A DNA stretch of 64,000 nucleotides from Caenorhabditis remanei (taxonomy: Eukaryota > Nematoda > Chromadorea > Rhabditida > Rhabditidae), in assembly GCF_010183535.1 (NCBI RefSeq), contig NC_071330.1:9157717-9221716 (forward strand). Direction: 5' to 3'. Of the stretch, positions 35,032 through 47,900 are shown one piece after another (position 1 is the stretch's first letter; each line of letters opens with the position of its first letter). The position numbers were made by a program, and so were the translations under genes. The notes below the pieces were generated by a model. It saw only the letters and a program-made list of their open reading frames with translations. It did not search any database and was not told where the DNA came from.

Positions 35032-37597
35032 GTTTCGGATCCGACGATAACTTCTTTTCCTTCAAGAAGAAGACGTGTCGATGCGAATATCAGAATGAGC
35101 TGACAAACGGAGCAACATAAGCGACGAGAAAGGTGGGCGGGGCGGAGAGAATGTAGAAAGGGCGGAGCTTGATGGCGGATTGAAGAAGAAGTAATACGGG
35201 AAAGGGAATCAGAGATGAACTTATTTTCTAGAGGACATTGAATCAAGGTTCAGAAAAACAAATGAAAGAGAAAGAAAACAGTTGGGATGAATGAAAAATA
35301 GAAACGTGAATTTGGGTAATGATGAGTGATGAGTAAAAAATATTTTCAGAGGAAAAACTTGAATGAGTTCCAAGTTTCAGATTCCGGATGGTACGAAACA
35401 AGTCAAGTCAGTATTTTAGAATATATTCCATAAAGAAAGGATCCTAATTTTATAAAATCTCCATGGAAAAAACCAGCTTTCGGAATTTAATCAATTTTTT
35501 TTTCTGGTTTCAGAAAAAGTCTAGGGAAATTCATGATTTCATAGAAAACGAGTTCCAGAATAACTCAGCATTCATGGAATCTTTCTATCAATTTCAGTTC
35601 CTTTTTTTAATTTCAAGTTTGTTTTCCTTGAAGCGGCGGTGACAGAGATTTGTTCAGTTCTTAGCTTCATGATACTATAATCCAACTATTTGAGAGAATG
35701 AATTTCCGAATAAGAAAACAATTATTCTATATTTTCAGACAACTTAACAGTTTTTCGGACATTAGATTTCTTTTTTGATCCGGTTTTTGATGTTTTCTGG
35801 AACTTTTGAGATTAGAAAAAGATTTGAAAAATAGAGGAGATGTTCTTCTCCCAAAGGACTCATTTATAAACGTTTCAAAATATTGAAAAATAGAAAAATG
35901 TAACTTTTTCTAGAAGAAACATTTTGAACAACGTGACAAACAAAAAGTTATGCAGTCGTGAGAACATTTTTTTCAGAATTTGCTATGAGAATGCTCAAAT
36001 AACAATCCAATGCATGAGATTAGAGTAAAGTCATTTTTCAGGTTTAGGAAGTCTGGAAATATGTTGTTTGATTGAAGATTCAACGACACCTCGCTATCGG
36101 TAGTTTACAAAACTACTTTGTACAAAAATTAACGTTTGGAATTATCAATAAAAGTTGTGCAAGTACTCATTCACTCAGTCTTCCGAGACTATAATTCAGG
36201 AAAGAAATGATTATCCGTCTAGCATCTCCTATTTTTTTTTACTTTTTTTCTGCTTTTAGCTCCTAATTTCTGTGTTCTCTTCTAGCTACAGTAACCCACA
36301 TTTCCCGAATTCGAATTATTTTTTCACTCAATTGACTATACGATAATCGTCATCCTCCTACACTACCCCAATTTGACTCTCCATTTTTCGCTTTCTCCAA
36401 ACAAATCGTATAATTTAAATGAACTCCGTTTAAATGGTCTACCATCAATCAAATGACGTGGTTCCAAGAGTCGAGAAACGAAAAAAAAAGAAAAGAGTGA
36501 CGAAAAATAAGGAAAAAAGTTGGTGTAATCTAATAGGATATTTATGAAAAATTGAGAAACGAAACTGGTCATTGTTTGGCGTTTTGGAAGATTAACTCTA
36601 ATGGAAATTCACAATAAAAAAACGTTTAATTTTGGAACAGGGAAATAATGTTTTCCAGGAAGTAATCTAGTGTAGACATTAATATTGTCTAGAGAATATA
36701 GTTTCCAAATTGGGAATTATTGTTTCCAAATACTGTCCATATGCAACTTCATTGGATTCATGTTCAGAAATCTATATGTATTTTCATTCCGAGAAAAGGA
36801 AAAGCCCAAATATCTTAGTAGTCCATCCTTCAAAATAAGAACTTCCTTCCCTGTTTTTTTCATTCCGTCAACAAGATGTCCGTCAACGAGTGGGTGTCAA
36901 ATCTGTCTGACATAGACGTTTGTAATCGATGACGTGGTAGTATACACATTTCAATAAGTTTTTTGATTGATTAAACGACTGCAAAAAACATTCGTCAACT
37001 TCTCCTTTTTTCCCATAAATCAAAATAAAAGTTCTTGAAGTTTTTGAACGGGAAAAGGAAAAAGAGCTCTGGGGATTTTTGATCTGTATCAGATTGCAGT
37101 TGATCTTGATTCAAACTGAATAGTGAACCATTTAAACTTGGAAAAACATGAGAACAATGAACATCTTGATTTTCAGCACAGTACCTTGAAATGATATATA
37201 CGATTCCAATCTTTTCAACGGATATTTTTTTTGAGCACAAAATCAAAAAGGGTCAGTACTTCGGAGAATTCAAACTCATATTAATAGTTCCTCTCTAATT
37301 TTTCATTTTTGAATATTGTCGATCCAAAAGATATACATATGAAAGAAAACATAAGAACCAGAATCGTTCCAGTTCCAGATACTTCTGTCAAACGTCCCCT
37401 CATTGCGCATGTTTTTTTTAAATTATAATCATTTCTTTCTTTTATTATTATTATTCAATCGCATATCACATTACGCAACACTTTCTCCTCTCTTTTCATT
37501 TTTTATTCTCCTCCTCTTTCTTCTACTTTTCGACTAGTTTTGACCACCCCTGAAGAATCGAAGAGACTGTCATTTTCTGTCACATACAACTAAAAGT
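35032..37597. promoter_or_regulatory. 2.6-kb intergenic region
   Basis: Divergent upstream DNA between nlp-21 (-) and the MIG-18-like gene (+). Low complexity, rich in A and T runs. Frames present are short and show no domain or splice continuity. A ttattattattattc microsatellite lies near 37440-37455. I see no gene here. Confidence 0.4.
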
Positions 37598-39892
37598 ATG
37601 AAGATTTTCATATTTTTTGGCTTCTTTTCCTCATATTTTTTCCTTTCGAATGCCAAGGATTATGATATTGAAATTCTACCAGGTTAGTTATCACTTTTTA
37701 AAAGATACCAGATTTGAGTAAGTTTTCATTCAGAATTAGAGTAGATCAATTCGAAAGGTTCACTTCATCCGGCACATACGTTCTCAAACCTAAATAGACA
37801 CGTGGTGATGTGAGAGTATAACGAAGAATCAGGAAATATACATTTTAATCTTGCATTTGAATCTTTTGAGCTGAAATGTTGAGGGAAGAAGAGGAAATAG
37901 AGATGTTTTTGGATAGATAATCTTTCTTTTTTCTCAGCTGACAATCTGATATCATGAATAGTTCAAAAATAGTAATTCGTGAGAAATGGAAAGTTTTGGA
38001 GAGGAAACGTGAATTTATTGCATATAAATTAGCAGCCATTTGCATAGATTCTGGAAAGTGTTCATCATTTCTTTCTCCGAGAAAAGTCAAAATGTCATCT
38101 AGTTTCTTGTTGCAAATTAAACTAGAATTGGAAGAGAAAAAGAAGAATATTAAAATGTTCGCATTTTTTTATGTGCATTTAATTATTAGAAAGATAGAGA
38201 AGAAGAAAGAGAAAAGAATGATGATGATGAATGTTTTTAACTCAAAAATAATGAGAAAATAGAGATATTCGGGGTTCCGACGAGTTTCGAATTACTCGGA
38301 ATTCTTGAATTGGATGGAGGCACAAACGAGAGTTGACACAATAAGTACTACGAATAAAAACTCGATAAATAAGAACTATAACAAACCAGACGGTTAGAGA
38401 CGCGTAATGACGCCCAATTGAAATTTTTTAAAAACAAAACGTCTCACATCTTCTCAGGCGATCAATTTAGATTTCATGGAAATCCCTTCAGTTCGAAGCA
38501 AGTTATGATGTGTAAAAAATAAAAGACAGACACATCTAAATCTCCAGATTTCAACTGTAGTAAATAGCAATTTCAATTTTCAGAAAAATGCGATTGTCTT
38601 GATTGGTATGGTAGATGTCGGGTAAATGGAGAGAAATGGGTTGATGACAGTTTATGGAAATACTCTTGTGATGGAAAAGAGAGGTTAGAAGACTCATATT
38701 TCACGAGATAACTTCCGTCTATTTCAGATCGGAAGCATCTTTCACTGGTTGTCATGAAGAAAAAGGAGATGTTCCGGTTGGACAAAACATAACTATTGAT
38801 GATTTATGGCAAGTTTGCACACAGGATGAACAGAAGTTATACTTTGAAATTGGTGGGTTCTGGGGAGAAAAATATGAGAGACATGCGAAAACATATAATT
38901 TCAGAGCCATTCTGTGAATTCAATGGAACTAAAATACGTGTTGGACAAGAGTATCGAGATGGAAGTTTTCAGTGGTTATGTCTGTCCACTGGTAGATGGA
39001 TTACAGGTATTTGCGAAATATTGTGAAACGAGGATTCCTGGAAATAACAACTTTTAAAATTATTGGAACACGAGAAAATCATTTTAGTTCATTCCTCCCC
39101 AAACGCGGACAAACTCTTTCGCTGTTCCTAACATTTTTCAAAAACAAAAACATTCGAATACATTCAAAAAATGAAGTACAAGGGTACGAGAAGACTGAAA
39201 AACACTTCCGGTACTCGGTGTTCAATGCTTCCGATATTTTATGGAGAGAAGGATTGAACTCTGAGTCTGAACCAACGATTCAATCAATTAACCAGCTGAT
39301 AAAGTATTTTCAGGTTGTTACTACTTCAATGAAACTCACACAGATCTACTACTTCGTGTCGGAGAGAACGCATTCAATGGATTAATTGAACATGTTTGCT
39401 CGAAAAGACAAGAATATCCAGCAATTGTTCAATATTATACACAGGTATTAATTATATTAATCATGTTTCTTCTCTGTTTTTCGCAAGAACACGGGTTCTT
39501 TTGATCATCTCATTTCTGTTTTTTATGTCTTCTTTTCCTTTTTTTTTCATTTCATCTCGACTTCCTAAAAATCCAATTAAAGTGCTCCTCATGACACGGA
39601 AAACGTCAAAACAAAAAATGTGTTTTCTCTTCTTCAGGTCCGCAAAGATGTCGAAGTGAAACATCCCACAAATAAAGGAATTAATCGAAATTTTCCTGAA
39701 CCGCTGCAAAAATTAATCGAAGAGGATAAAAATGTGAGAACTGGAACTAAAACCAAGATGAAAACTAGTTTATGAAATCTGTTTCAGGTCCGCTGGCTCC
39801 ACAATTCTGCCGTGAATTTTGTGAAAAATGAAGAGAAACCCAGAAGTTATACAAGATTCTTACCAGCTTCTCGTAAACCACTTGGAAAATAA
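37598..39892 (+). CDS. Secreted MIG-18-like protein with fibronectin type I-like modules
   Basis: 247 residues, seven exons: 37598-37682, 38584-38683, 38728-38852, 38905-39006, 39314-39444, 39638-39733 and 39788-39892; phases close. Signal peptide MKIFIFFGFFSSYFFLSNA. The mature part has repeated Cys/Trp/Gly modules: CRVNGEKWVDD...WKYSCDG...FTGCHEE, then FCEFNGTKIRVGQEYRDG..FQWLCLSTGRWITGCYY, the arrangement of the nematode fibronectin type I-like domain named after abnormal cell migration protein 18. NITI and NETH are potential N-glycosylation sites. The last two exons encode a basic tail without Cys (ends SRKPLGK). An extracellular-matrix or basement-membrane role is inferred from the family. 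The first intron is 0.9 kb. Confidence 0.82.
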
Positions 39893-40539
39893 TATTCTGG
39901 AATCTGAAACAACTCAATTTAGATCTCACTTTTAACCAGATTTTTAGTCTCTCAGTTCAAGCTGAAAACCTATTTATTTGATTGCTTCTGCTTCTTCTTT
40001 TTAGTTTTATTCGTATTTTATTGTTTTCTGAAAAATCGTTATCTTTCTTTAAATCTTTTTAATATTTTTTCTCTCCTGAAAACTATGTGGCAAGCATCTT
40101 TTGAACGAATAAAAAACGCGACTCCTGGGATTGAAAACTCTCTTTTTATTGTTGAAAAAGATTGAAAGATACAAGTTTTAAAGAAATCTCTTTTTAATTT
40201 ATTTGAACGTTTCTTCTTTTTCTTTCTTCTCCAGTGAATCAGAGTTCAACTTTCCATTTTCTTTCGAATGACGTAACACATCGATGAAGAATCATGAAGA
40301 GAAAGCGGGGGAAAACTTTGATGATTATGGGGGGAAAACGGTTTATTGAATAGTTTATGCGTGTTTCTTATATGTGTGCATAGTAGAAAAACGAATGAAA
40401 AAGAAAGAAAAAGAATGCGAATTTACATTCAAAACGAGAGAACTGTGTGACGAAAAACGGGAAGAAAGGAGAGAAGAAGCTGACATTTCAATCAACTTTT
40501 GTTTCTTCTTTTTCATTTTATTTATTATTTTTTCAAGCG
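39893..40539. other. Intergenic region
   Basis: 3' UTR of the MIG-18-like gene (AATAAA within gaacgaataaaaaacg near 40106) followed by T-rich DNA upstream of the Cys-rich gene. No further gene is seen. Confidence 0.45.
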
Positions 40540-41229
40540 ATGAAGAGGTCTGAAATATTGGTATTTTGTCTCGTGGTACGTTTTACTTTCGTTTTTGTTG
40601 AAAATACTAAGAAGTATTGAATGATAGGGATGGATCATAGAGATATGCAGATTCCTTGTAAATATGACTACTGGTATCGATTTCTTTAAGATCAGAAGCG
40701 GATAAATCATTCAAAAAATAAAAAAAGTGCGTTACAATTTGAAATTTTCAAACTTTCAATATAAATGGTTTCTGGCCGTTCTCCTATAGAAAATGTGTAT
40801 TTTTCAGCTTGAACAACATCGTTATATTTATAATAACAATTTCAGACCATACTGTGTAGCCTCTCGTCCTCGGACTCTGACAATTCAACTGTTTCAACCC
40901 ACAGAATTCTTGAAACAACGTCTTCTACTCCTCTTAAATGTAGTCGTGATTATCATTGTTCTAGTTGTGATGTATGTCTCTCTGGAATATGTACTCATCA
41001 AAGCAATCTCAACTGTTCCCGTGACTATCATTGTACCTCTCCTTGTGATGTTTGTCGTTCTGGAAAGTGTATTCCAGGGGATAAATCGAAGAAATGTGAA
41101 ACAGTGAAAGATTGTGATGCAGGAGGATGGTGTCTCGATTCGAAATGTGTTGAGAATAAATGTGAAAAAGATTCTGATTGTGGAATGGAGAAGGCTGTTT
41201 GTAAACAAGGATTTTGTAAACTCGCTTGA
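40540..41229 (+). CDS. Small secreted cysteine-rich protein
   Basis: 139 residues in two exons, 40540-40575 and 40846-41229, joined in phase 0. The first exon plus the start of the second forms a signal peptide (MKRSEILVFCLVTILCSLSS). A Ser/Thr-rich stretch follows, then a repeated Cys pattern: CSRDYHCSSCDVCLSGICTH, CSRDYHCTSPCDVCRSGKC, CETVKDCDAGGWCLDSKC and CEKDSDCGMEKAVCKQGFC, about 20 Cys in the last 95 residues. The spacing resembles EB-type or small disulfide-rich modules of nematode secreted proteins; I do not recognise a named family. A longer open frame overlaps (40793-41107), but it lacks the Cys pattern and signal peptide and is judged a shadow. Function unknown. Confidence 0.8.
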
Positions 41230-42071
41230 TTGTTCTCTAATAAATTTGTTGTGGTTCAGTCTTTATGAAGTATTAAAAGTAGACATTTGTTTCACGTGAA
41301 TTGATATAAACTCTGGAAAGCCGTGATTGCGTGAGTGCCTAAAAATATGAAAAACAACGTTAACCACTCAGAATTTCTTCTTTAACACGGTCTCCTAGGA
41401 TGATTTTCGGGGCAGATTACGTCATCAAACGTGGAATGTCACGAAAAAATGAAAAATTATAGAAAATTCACACGTGAGGGCTTTTTTTAACGGGGAATGA
41501 AGTGGTCATCCATTTTCTCGAGAACCAACACGTTTTTCTAAAATCAGCTCACTCAGTTTTGTTCGAAGCTGTGTTATGAACCCATCAGTAATTTTTTTGT
41601 GTTTTTCTGTTGGGTAACTTTTGAGTTATCCTTTGTTGAAAAATCAACTGAAAACACCCGACTTTTTCAATAACTTTGAAATATCTGACCTCATTTTGCA
41701 TATCTCATTGTTTTTGAGTTGAAAACATTCAATTCGCGGAATTAATAGGTCTTAATTCACGACCTAGCTAAATCACCAAAGCCACACGGGCTCTTACAAA
41801 TAACAATCGTCTCCACTAGACTACAACTTTACACGAAAAATTCATTAACCAATTCTATGTAACCTTCCAACGTCTCCTCCGGTCAACTCCAACTACCCTC
41901 AGTCTACCGAATGAACGTGACCTTGGCCTATGACGATCTGACCTTTCGATAACCATCTGCCCCACATCTTTCTGCATATAAGGAAATGGAATCAACGGGA
42001 AACTTCTCTTTTGCTTCAAGAAGCCGTCAAAGTTTCCCTGCGTTTGCACGATTGAAACCATTCATAAAGCG
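41230..42071. promoter_or_regulatory. Upstream region of the phosphatase-like gene
   Basis: The first part is the 3' UTR of the Cys-rich gene (AATAAA at 41239). The segment 41850-42070 is C/A-rich on the + strand and contains gcatataagg near 41973, a TATA-like element about 95 bp before the ATG at 42072. No coding frame is supported. Confidence 0.4.
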
Positions 42072-43514
42072 ATGGATACGTTGTCTGTAACTGAATTCCT
42101 TAGAAGCTTTGTGAGGTATTTTTAGATAGTTTTCAATCCAATTATAATTCTATATCTTACCAGTAACTCCTGGTTGGAAGATGAGCTGGAAGGAACAAGT
42201 CGTCAGTTAGCTGGCACGGAGTCACAGGCATCTGGAGCATCTGGAACATCTGGAGCAACTCAAGCAGAAGATGAGGATAACAAGACAGATATTACACCGA
42301 TAGAAGCGTTCAATGCAGTTAATGTTGAAGGAGTACGGTTTGATTTTGAAAGAATCGAAGAGAATTCTCTATTACAGGAAAGCCTTCTCGCTGATATGCA
42401 CTCTGCTGCAATGGTATTCCCAAATACATTCGACAAGTGCCTTAATAATATGGAAATGAATCGAATCCCTCATCTCTATTGTTTTGATCACACTCGTGTT
42501 GAATTGACTCCAACGAAGACAACTGGCGACTATTATCACGCTTCTTTTGTTGATGGATACAACAAGAAATGTTTGTTTTCAATTGATACAATCAACTGAT
42601 TTTCATCCTTTCAGCTGCTTATATCTTTGCTCAAGCCCCGTTTGATGACATCACAAATCAAACTTTTTGGGTTATGGTTGGTGAAACAAAGCCTTCAATG
42701 ATTCTTGTGTTCGGAGATATCGACGAGAAACAGAAACAAAAAATGCCGTATGACATCTCGGAAAAAGCATTCGAAAAAGCATTTCTTCAAGAATTTGGTG
42801 CAAAGAAATTGGATGAAGCAGAGATGAAAGCAAAGATTAATAGTACTTTTTGGCCGGAGAAAGGAGCAAAAAAGGAGTTTGATTCATTGAAAATTGAAAC
42901 AAAAGATGAACATTCGGAGACTCATATGAAGACATTCAACCTGTCCATTAATCAAAATAAACAAGAAAGTCAGACGGTTTTAATGCATTTTTATGAATGG
43001 GCGGACTCGAATGAATTACCAGAATATATGATGGATATGAGATCTTCTGTTTGTTGACATTACTTTTAACTGTTTTTAAAATACTTCTTTCAGATCAAAG
43101 TTCAATATATTCGAAGTTCTAAGAAATCTGGTTCAAACACAGGTCCAATCATGCTTGTCTGTGCAACTGGAGTTACTAAATGTGCAATTTATGCAACAAT
43201 TGATATCATTGTGAGCAGAATGACTGAAGAGCATACAGTTGGATTCAAAGAGACAATGTCTGCTATTAAATCTCAAAGATTCGGATGTTTTCATACTCCA
43301 GCACCCTATTTGACTGCTCGTGAAATGCTTATGAAGTTTGTTTTCCCGAGTCGCTCTGAAAGTTTTAACTTTTTGTTTCAGATTTGCGGTTAGCACTGGT
43401 GTTGTTCATGATACAGCGATTGGAGATAAACCGAAGGCACAAAAGTCGAAACTCAATGTTGTGAAGGCATCGAAAAGTGGATTTATGAGAAAGAAGAAAA
43501 CTGGCGGAAAGTGA
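42072..43514 (+). CDS. Tyrosine-phosphatase-domain protein with degenerate catalytic site
   Basis: 419 residues, exons 42072-42115, 42164-42570, 42615-43048, 43094-43335 and 43382-43514. After an acidic Ser/Gly/Ala N-terminus, a classical PTP-like fold can be followed: RIPHLYCFDHTRVELTP (substrate-loop-like), YHASFVDGYNKKSAYIFAQAP, TNQTFWVMVGETKPSMILVF, then VLMHFYEWADSNELPE in place of the WPD loop and PIMLVCATGVTKCAIYATID in place of the HCxxGxxR P-loop. The P-loop Cys is kept, but the preceding His is Val and the Arg is Lys; WPD is WAD, with Asp kept. It is therefore probably weak or inactive as a phosphatase and may bind phosphotyrosine or act as a scaffold. The C-terminus is basic (FMRKKKTGGK). 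Caenorhabditis has many such PTPs, often germline-expressed. Confidence 0.83.
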
Positions 43515-43648
43515 AAAATGAAGAGAACTGGTTTTGAAAATATGGAAATGTATGAAGTGTGTAGTTTTTGTTTGTTCTTCCCACTAACTATTATCTTCCT
43601 TCCAGCTCGAGAGTCTTAAACCAAGGGCAATAGCTGATAAAGGAAGTA

Positions 43649-44796
43649 CAGTAGCGAGCATAAGTGAGCACCCCTTCATACTTTTATGTGTAACTCTGCT
43701 CAATCGTGTCCGTTTTGCAAAAACTTTTTTTTGAAAGGTAGCCAAAGTATTCATCAATAGGGATATATGTTTTTTGAAAAATTTCCATCACTGATTTTTT
43801 CGATAATCGATAATTCCTGATCTTGATTTGAAAATCCGAAAAAAAACTTTTTATTTTTCTCTTGGACTTATTGAGTTTTTTGTTTCAAAATGTTGGAAAT
43901 AGTCAAAATAAACAAAAAATTATGTTGAATCGGCTTCTTAAACTCTGACCATCGTGCCAGAGCTCCAGAAGTCAAAAGTAGTGGTCACGGGAAAATCTTC
44001 ATAACTCATCAAAAAATGCTCAAAATTAGATGAAATATGCTCTAAAAGACGTGTCTTGAGTTTTTCTACAAACCATCATTAAAAAGTTTTAATTTTGGAA
44101 AAAATAATTTTTCTAATTTTTTTCACTCAAAAATGATTTTATTCTTATTTTCTCTCCATTTCCCGATATTTTCTGACTATAAAACGAGCACACTTTTCAA
44201 AAACTGGATACAAAGTGCTTTATCACACATAATAAAACACATATCTGTATTATTTGATCGTTTTATAGCCAGAAAATATCGGGAAATGGAGAGAAAATAA
44301 GAATAAAATCATTTTTGAGTGAAAAAAATTAGAAAAATTATTTTTTCCAAAATTAAAACTTTTTAATGATGGTTTGTAGAAAAACTCAAGACACGTCTTT
44401 TAGAGCATATTTCATCTAATTTTGAGCATTTTTTGATGAGTTATGAAGATTTTCCCGTGACCACTACTTTTGACTTCTGGAGCTCTGGCACGATGGTCAG
44501 AGTTTAAGAAGCCGATTCAATATAATTTTTTGTTTATTTTGACTATTTCCAACATTTTGAAACAAAAAACTCAATAAGTCCAAGAGAAAAATAAAAAGTT
44601 TTTTTTCGGATTTTCAAATCAAGATCAGGAATTATCGATTATCGAAAAAATCAGTGATGGAAATTTTTCAAAAAACATATATCCCTATTGATGAATACTT
44701 TGGCTACCTTTCAAAAAAAAGTTTTTGCAAAACGGACACGATTGAGCAGAGTTACACATAAAAGTATGAAGGGGTGCTCACTTATGCTCGCTACTG
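43649..44796. mobile_element. 1148-bp palindromic foldback element, TA-flanked (Tc1/mariner-like MITE)
   Basis: Two inverted arms of 539 bp (43649-44187 and 44258-44796) around a 70-bp spacer. Scanning arm against arm shows only scattered single mismatches (for example gactataaaacga against ggctataaaacga) and no net length difference. The ends are CAGTAGCGAGCATAAGTGAG and its complement, flanked on both sides by TA, the target duplication of the Tc1/mariner superfamily, whose ends often begin CAGT. No transposase frame is present. High arm identity implies a recent insertion or gene conversion. It sits between the PTP-like gene and the WSN gene, near the 3' ends of both. Confidence 0.92.
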
Positions 44797-44998
44797 TATT
44801 TCCTTCTCATTATTTAGAGCAGACTCAAGCGATTTGCTAAGGTCAGAATAGCGTTCGAGTTCAACATCAACGTGAGATGTAAATTTAAAGAGAAACTGTT
44901 TTTTACACTTGTGTGGTTATTAGTATTCTTTTAGTTAAACCTTGATCAAGAACAAGAGATTTATAATTTTAAATATCAAAATCAACCATTAAAATAGT

Positions 44999-47900
44999 TC
45001 ACATCGCTTCTTGGCTCGGTTTCATTTTATTCTCTTCTTTGGATTTCGATCCTTTTGAAACTGACTCTTTCGATCCTGTTGTCCCTTCTTTTGACTTCGT
45101 TTCAGCTGGTCCTTCTTCCACTGTTTTCGTTTTTGCCTGAAAGTTTAAAATCAATTTATAGACTATTTTCAGATATAACCCACCTCAGTTTCTTGTGTTG
45201 GTTCTACAGTAATCTCTGCTGGAGGGAATTCTTGTCCTCCTGCTTGTGCTGAAGTTCCATCAGAACTCGTTTCTTTCTTTGGTTGTTCAGTTTTTGAAGG
45301 AGCCGGAGGAAGAGTTGAAAGAGGTTGATATGTTGATGTAGGTGGGATATATAGAGATTCTTCAGCTGGAACTGCTGGAACTGGCGGTGGAAAGATCTCG
45401 ATAAAATTATCTTTATTCGGAGAAGATGCTGATTTCCCTTTTCTGTTTTTGAAACAAAACCATCGACGGCAATAGCAAAGAATTCCGAATATGATTGCAG
45501 CTGCCAAAATGAGACAAATCGCAACTATCAATCTGAAATAAGTTATAAACTCTGGAAATATAGAATTCGCTCACCCAATCTGCCATTCGGGCATTGTTGA
45601 TGCAGTGGTATTTCCAGTTTGTTTCATTGCAATATCCACTTGCGTCGACTGTGTTGTTGTAGTTTCAGTGAGGATAACTTCAGTTGTTGATGGCGGGGGT
45701 ACTGTTGATGGAGGTGGAATTGCCCCGGAAAAAGATGAGAAAAACGCATCTAGTGATCTCAATCCCTCTATTCCAGATAGAATTTCAAAGGTAGAAAATT
45801 TTAAATTGAGAGACTTCAGAACATCCAACGCATCGACGAGAGCTGTGATGTTTTGTTGAGTAGTTAAACCAACATTTTTCAATGAATTCAATGCAGTAAT
45901 CATCAACTCCACATCTTGTTTGAAATCTTCAATCTCGTTTGCTTCTTGAAAAATTGGAATGAAACTACTGAAGTTAGCAGCTTCTAGACTTCCAATCGAC
46001 TCGTTCAACTTATCAATCTTTGAGAGAATAGTCTCTAAAGACGTTTTAAGATTTTCGAATTTCAACAGTTCATGATATTCCTCTATCTTCAATTTATCTT
46101 TTTCCTTTTCAGCAACCGTTTTGATGAAATCCGAATCTCCGAAAATAGCTCCCAGCTCAGTTCGTTTTTCAGACAACTTTCTAATATGTGTTAATCCTTC
46201 GACTGATTTTTGAATCTTCTTCATTATGATAAGACTATTGTTGAATATTGAACTTTTTAAGGCAATCACTTCCATCTCGGTCACATTCTTCATCTCCTCT
46301 CCATACGTTCTCAGATTCTTCAAACCATCCAACGAACTTACAAATGCATTCACAATTCCCGAGGCTTCTTGGCTTCTCGTAGTATTTTCAAGTCCTCTTT
46401 TTCTAATTTCATCGATTTCATTCAAAAGATCAACGACAACTTTTCCTTCATTTCCAATTTCCGTTTTCAGACATGAATAAAATCCCAAATATCCAGAATC
46501 TTCTAGTGAATTCAAGTATTCATTGATTGGCGTTGAATTCACTTTTTTAATCAATTCAGATATATTTTGCATTTTTTCTTTGAAATCGGGCAAATCTTCT
46601 TTCAGTGTCCGAATCAAACCGAGAGTCTCATTGATTTCTTTATTCAGTTTCAATGAATCGGCATGTTTCTTTCCCAATTTTTTGAAATTTCGCAATGTTT
46701 TCAAATCGGGTAAATTTTTCAAATAATCAAACATCGAACTCAGTTTCGAATACGCTTCCTTCAACTCGTTCTTCGCATTTCTAATTTCTTCAATCTTCTC
46801 CAGAGTTTGAACTGATGCATTTGGATGTAAATCACATTCCTCAAATGATTTCAGTTTTTCCAATTGAATATTTTTTAATTCGAAATTCTTGGCAAGTTTA
46901 ATTTGAACATCATTGACAAAACTGAGGTCATCAAGAGATGTTTTCAAAGATAGAATCTTCCAGCGAGCATCGAATTCTGTCAAAATCTTCCCGAAATCCG
47001 CCAATGGAACAAGAGATTTCGATAAATGTTCAGATACCCAATCACTCTCCTTTTTATTGAATAAAAGTTTCAATTCATCGTTTTTCGCATCATCTGGTAA
47101 ATCTTGGATATCGGAAGGATGTCTTGAAAACTTTGATGTAAACTTCTCAGCCCATTTTTGATCATCGATTCTCGAAGAAATAAATTCAAGAATTGGAATA
47201 ATCAGGTTATGAGAAACATTGAAAAATTGTGAAGATTCGTGGAAATGTTCCACGTTTTCTTTGATCACATCCAATTGAATCTTTGTACCATTTTTAATTT
47301 TTAAATCATATCGATCTCTCAATTCTTTCTCGAATTTCAACTGATCCAAAAAAGAAATATTCACCTTTTCGAAATCAGATATCTTTCCGATTTCAGTTAC
47401 AAAATTGTTGAATTCTGTCACATTTTTACTGAATTCTTCGATTTCTCCAATCATCGATTTGATTGCATCCAATTCAGCATTCAATTCTGAACTTGTTAAG
47501 TTCGAAATGTCGATATTTCTGGCATTTTCTATTCTTTCCTCTATTGCTGTCAAATTCGAAAACAAGTTTTCCACTACTCCCATATCAGTATTCAGTTTTT
47601 CCAATTGTTTCACTCCATCTTCATATTCTGATTCTCCGTCAAGTTTGCTCAAATCTTCAAAATTAATTTCAGTTGTGATGTTCTCAAAAAGATGAAATCT
47701 TTCTTCAACTGCTTTGATTTCACTTGAAATGCTCAAGCTCTGTGATAGATTTTGATACTTTGTTATGACATCAAGCAGCTTGACTCTGTCGATTTCCAAA
47801 AGTTTGTCTACTTTCTGTGCTCCCAAATGAAGAATTTCCGAAATTACGTCATCAGGCGAAATCGATTCATCAATAAGGCCAGCTTCAAGAATAATTCCAT

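Noticed and set aside
40793..41107. 104-codon hydrophobic frame
   Set aside because: Shifted reading of the Cys-rich exon; the alternative frame gives a signal peptide, regular Cys spacing and a natural stop.
43649..44796. Possible assembly artefact (chimeric inverted join) for the large palindrome
   Set aside because: TA duplications, CAGT ends, a unique spacer and scattered arm mismatches are what a real element would show; a chimeric join would normally give identical arms continuing into the flanks.
45605..47695. Several plus-strand frames of 65-96 codons
   Set aside because: All are antisense to the large WSN exon and show no start context or domain.
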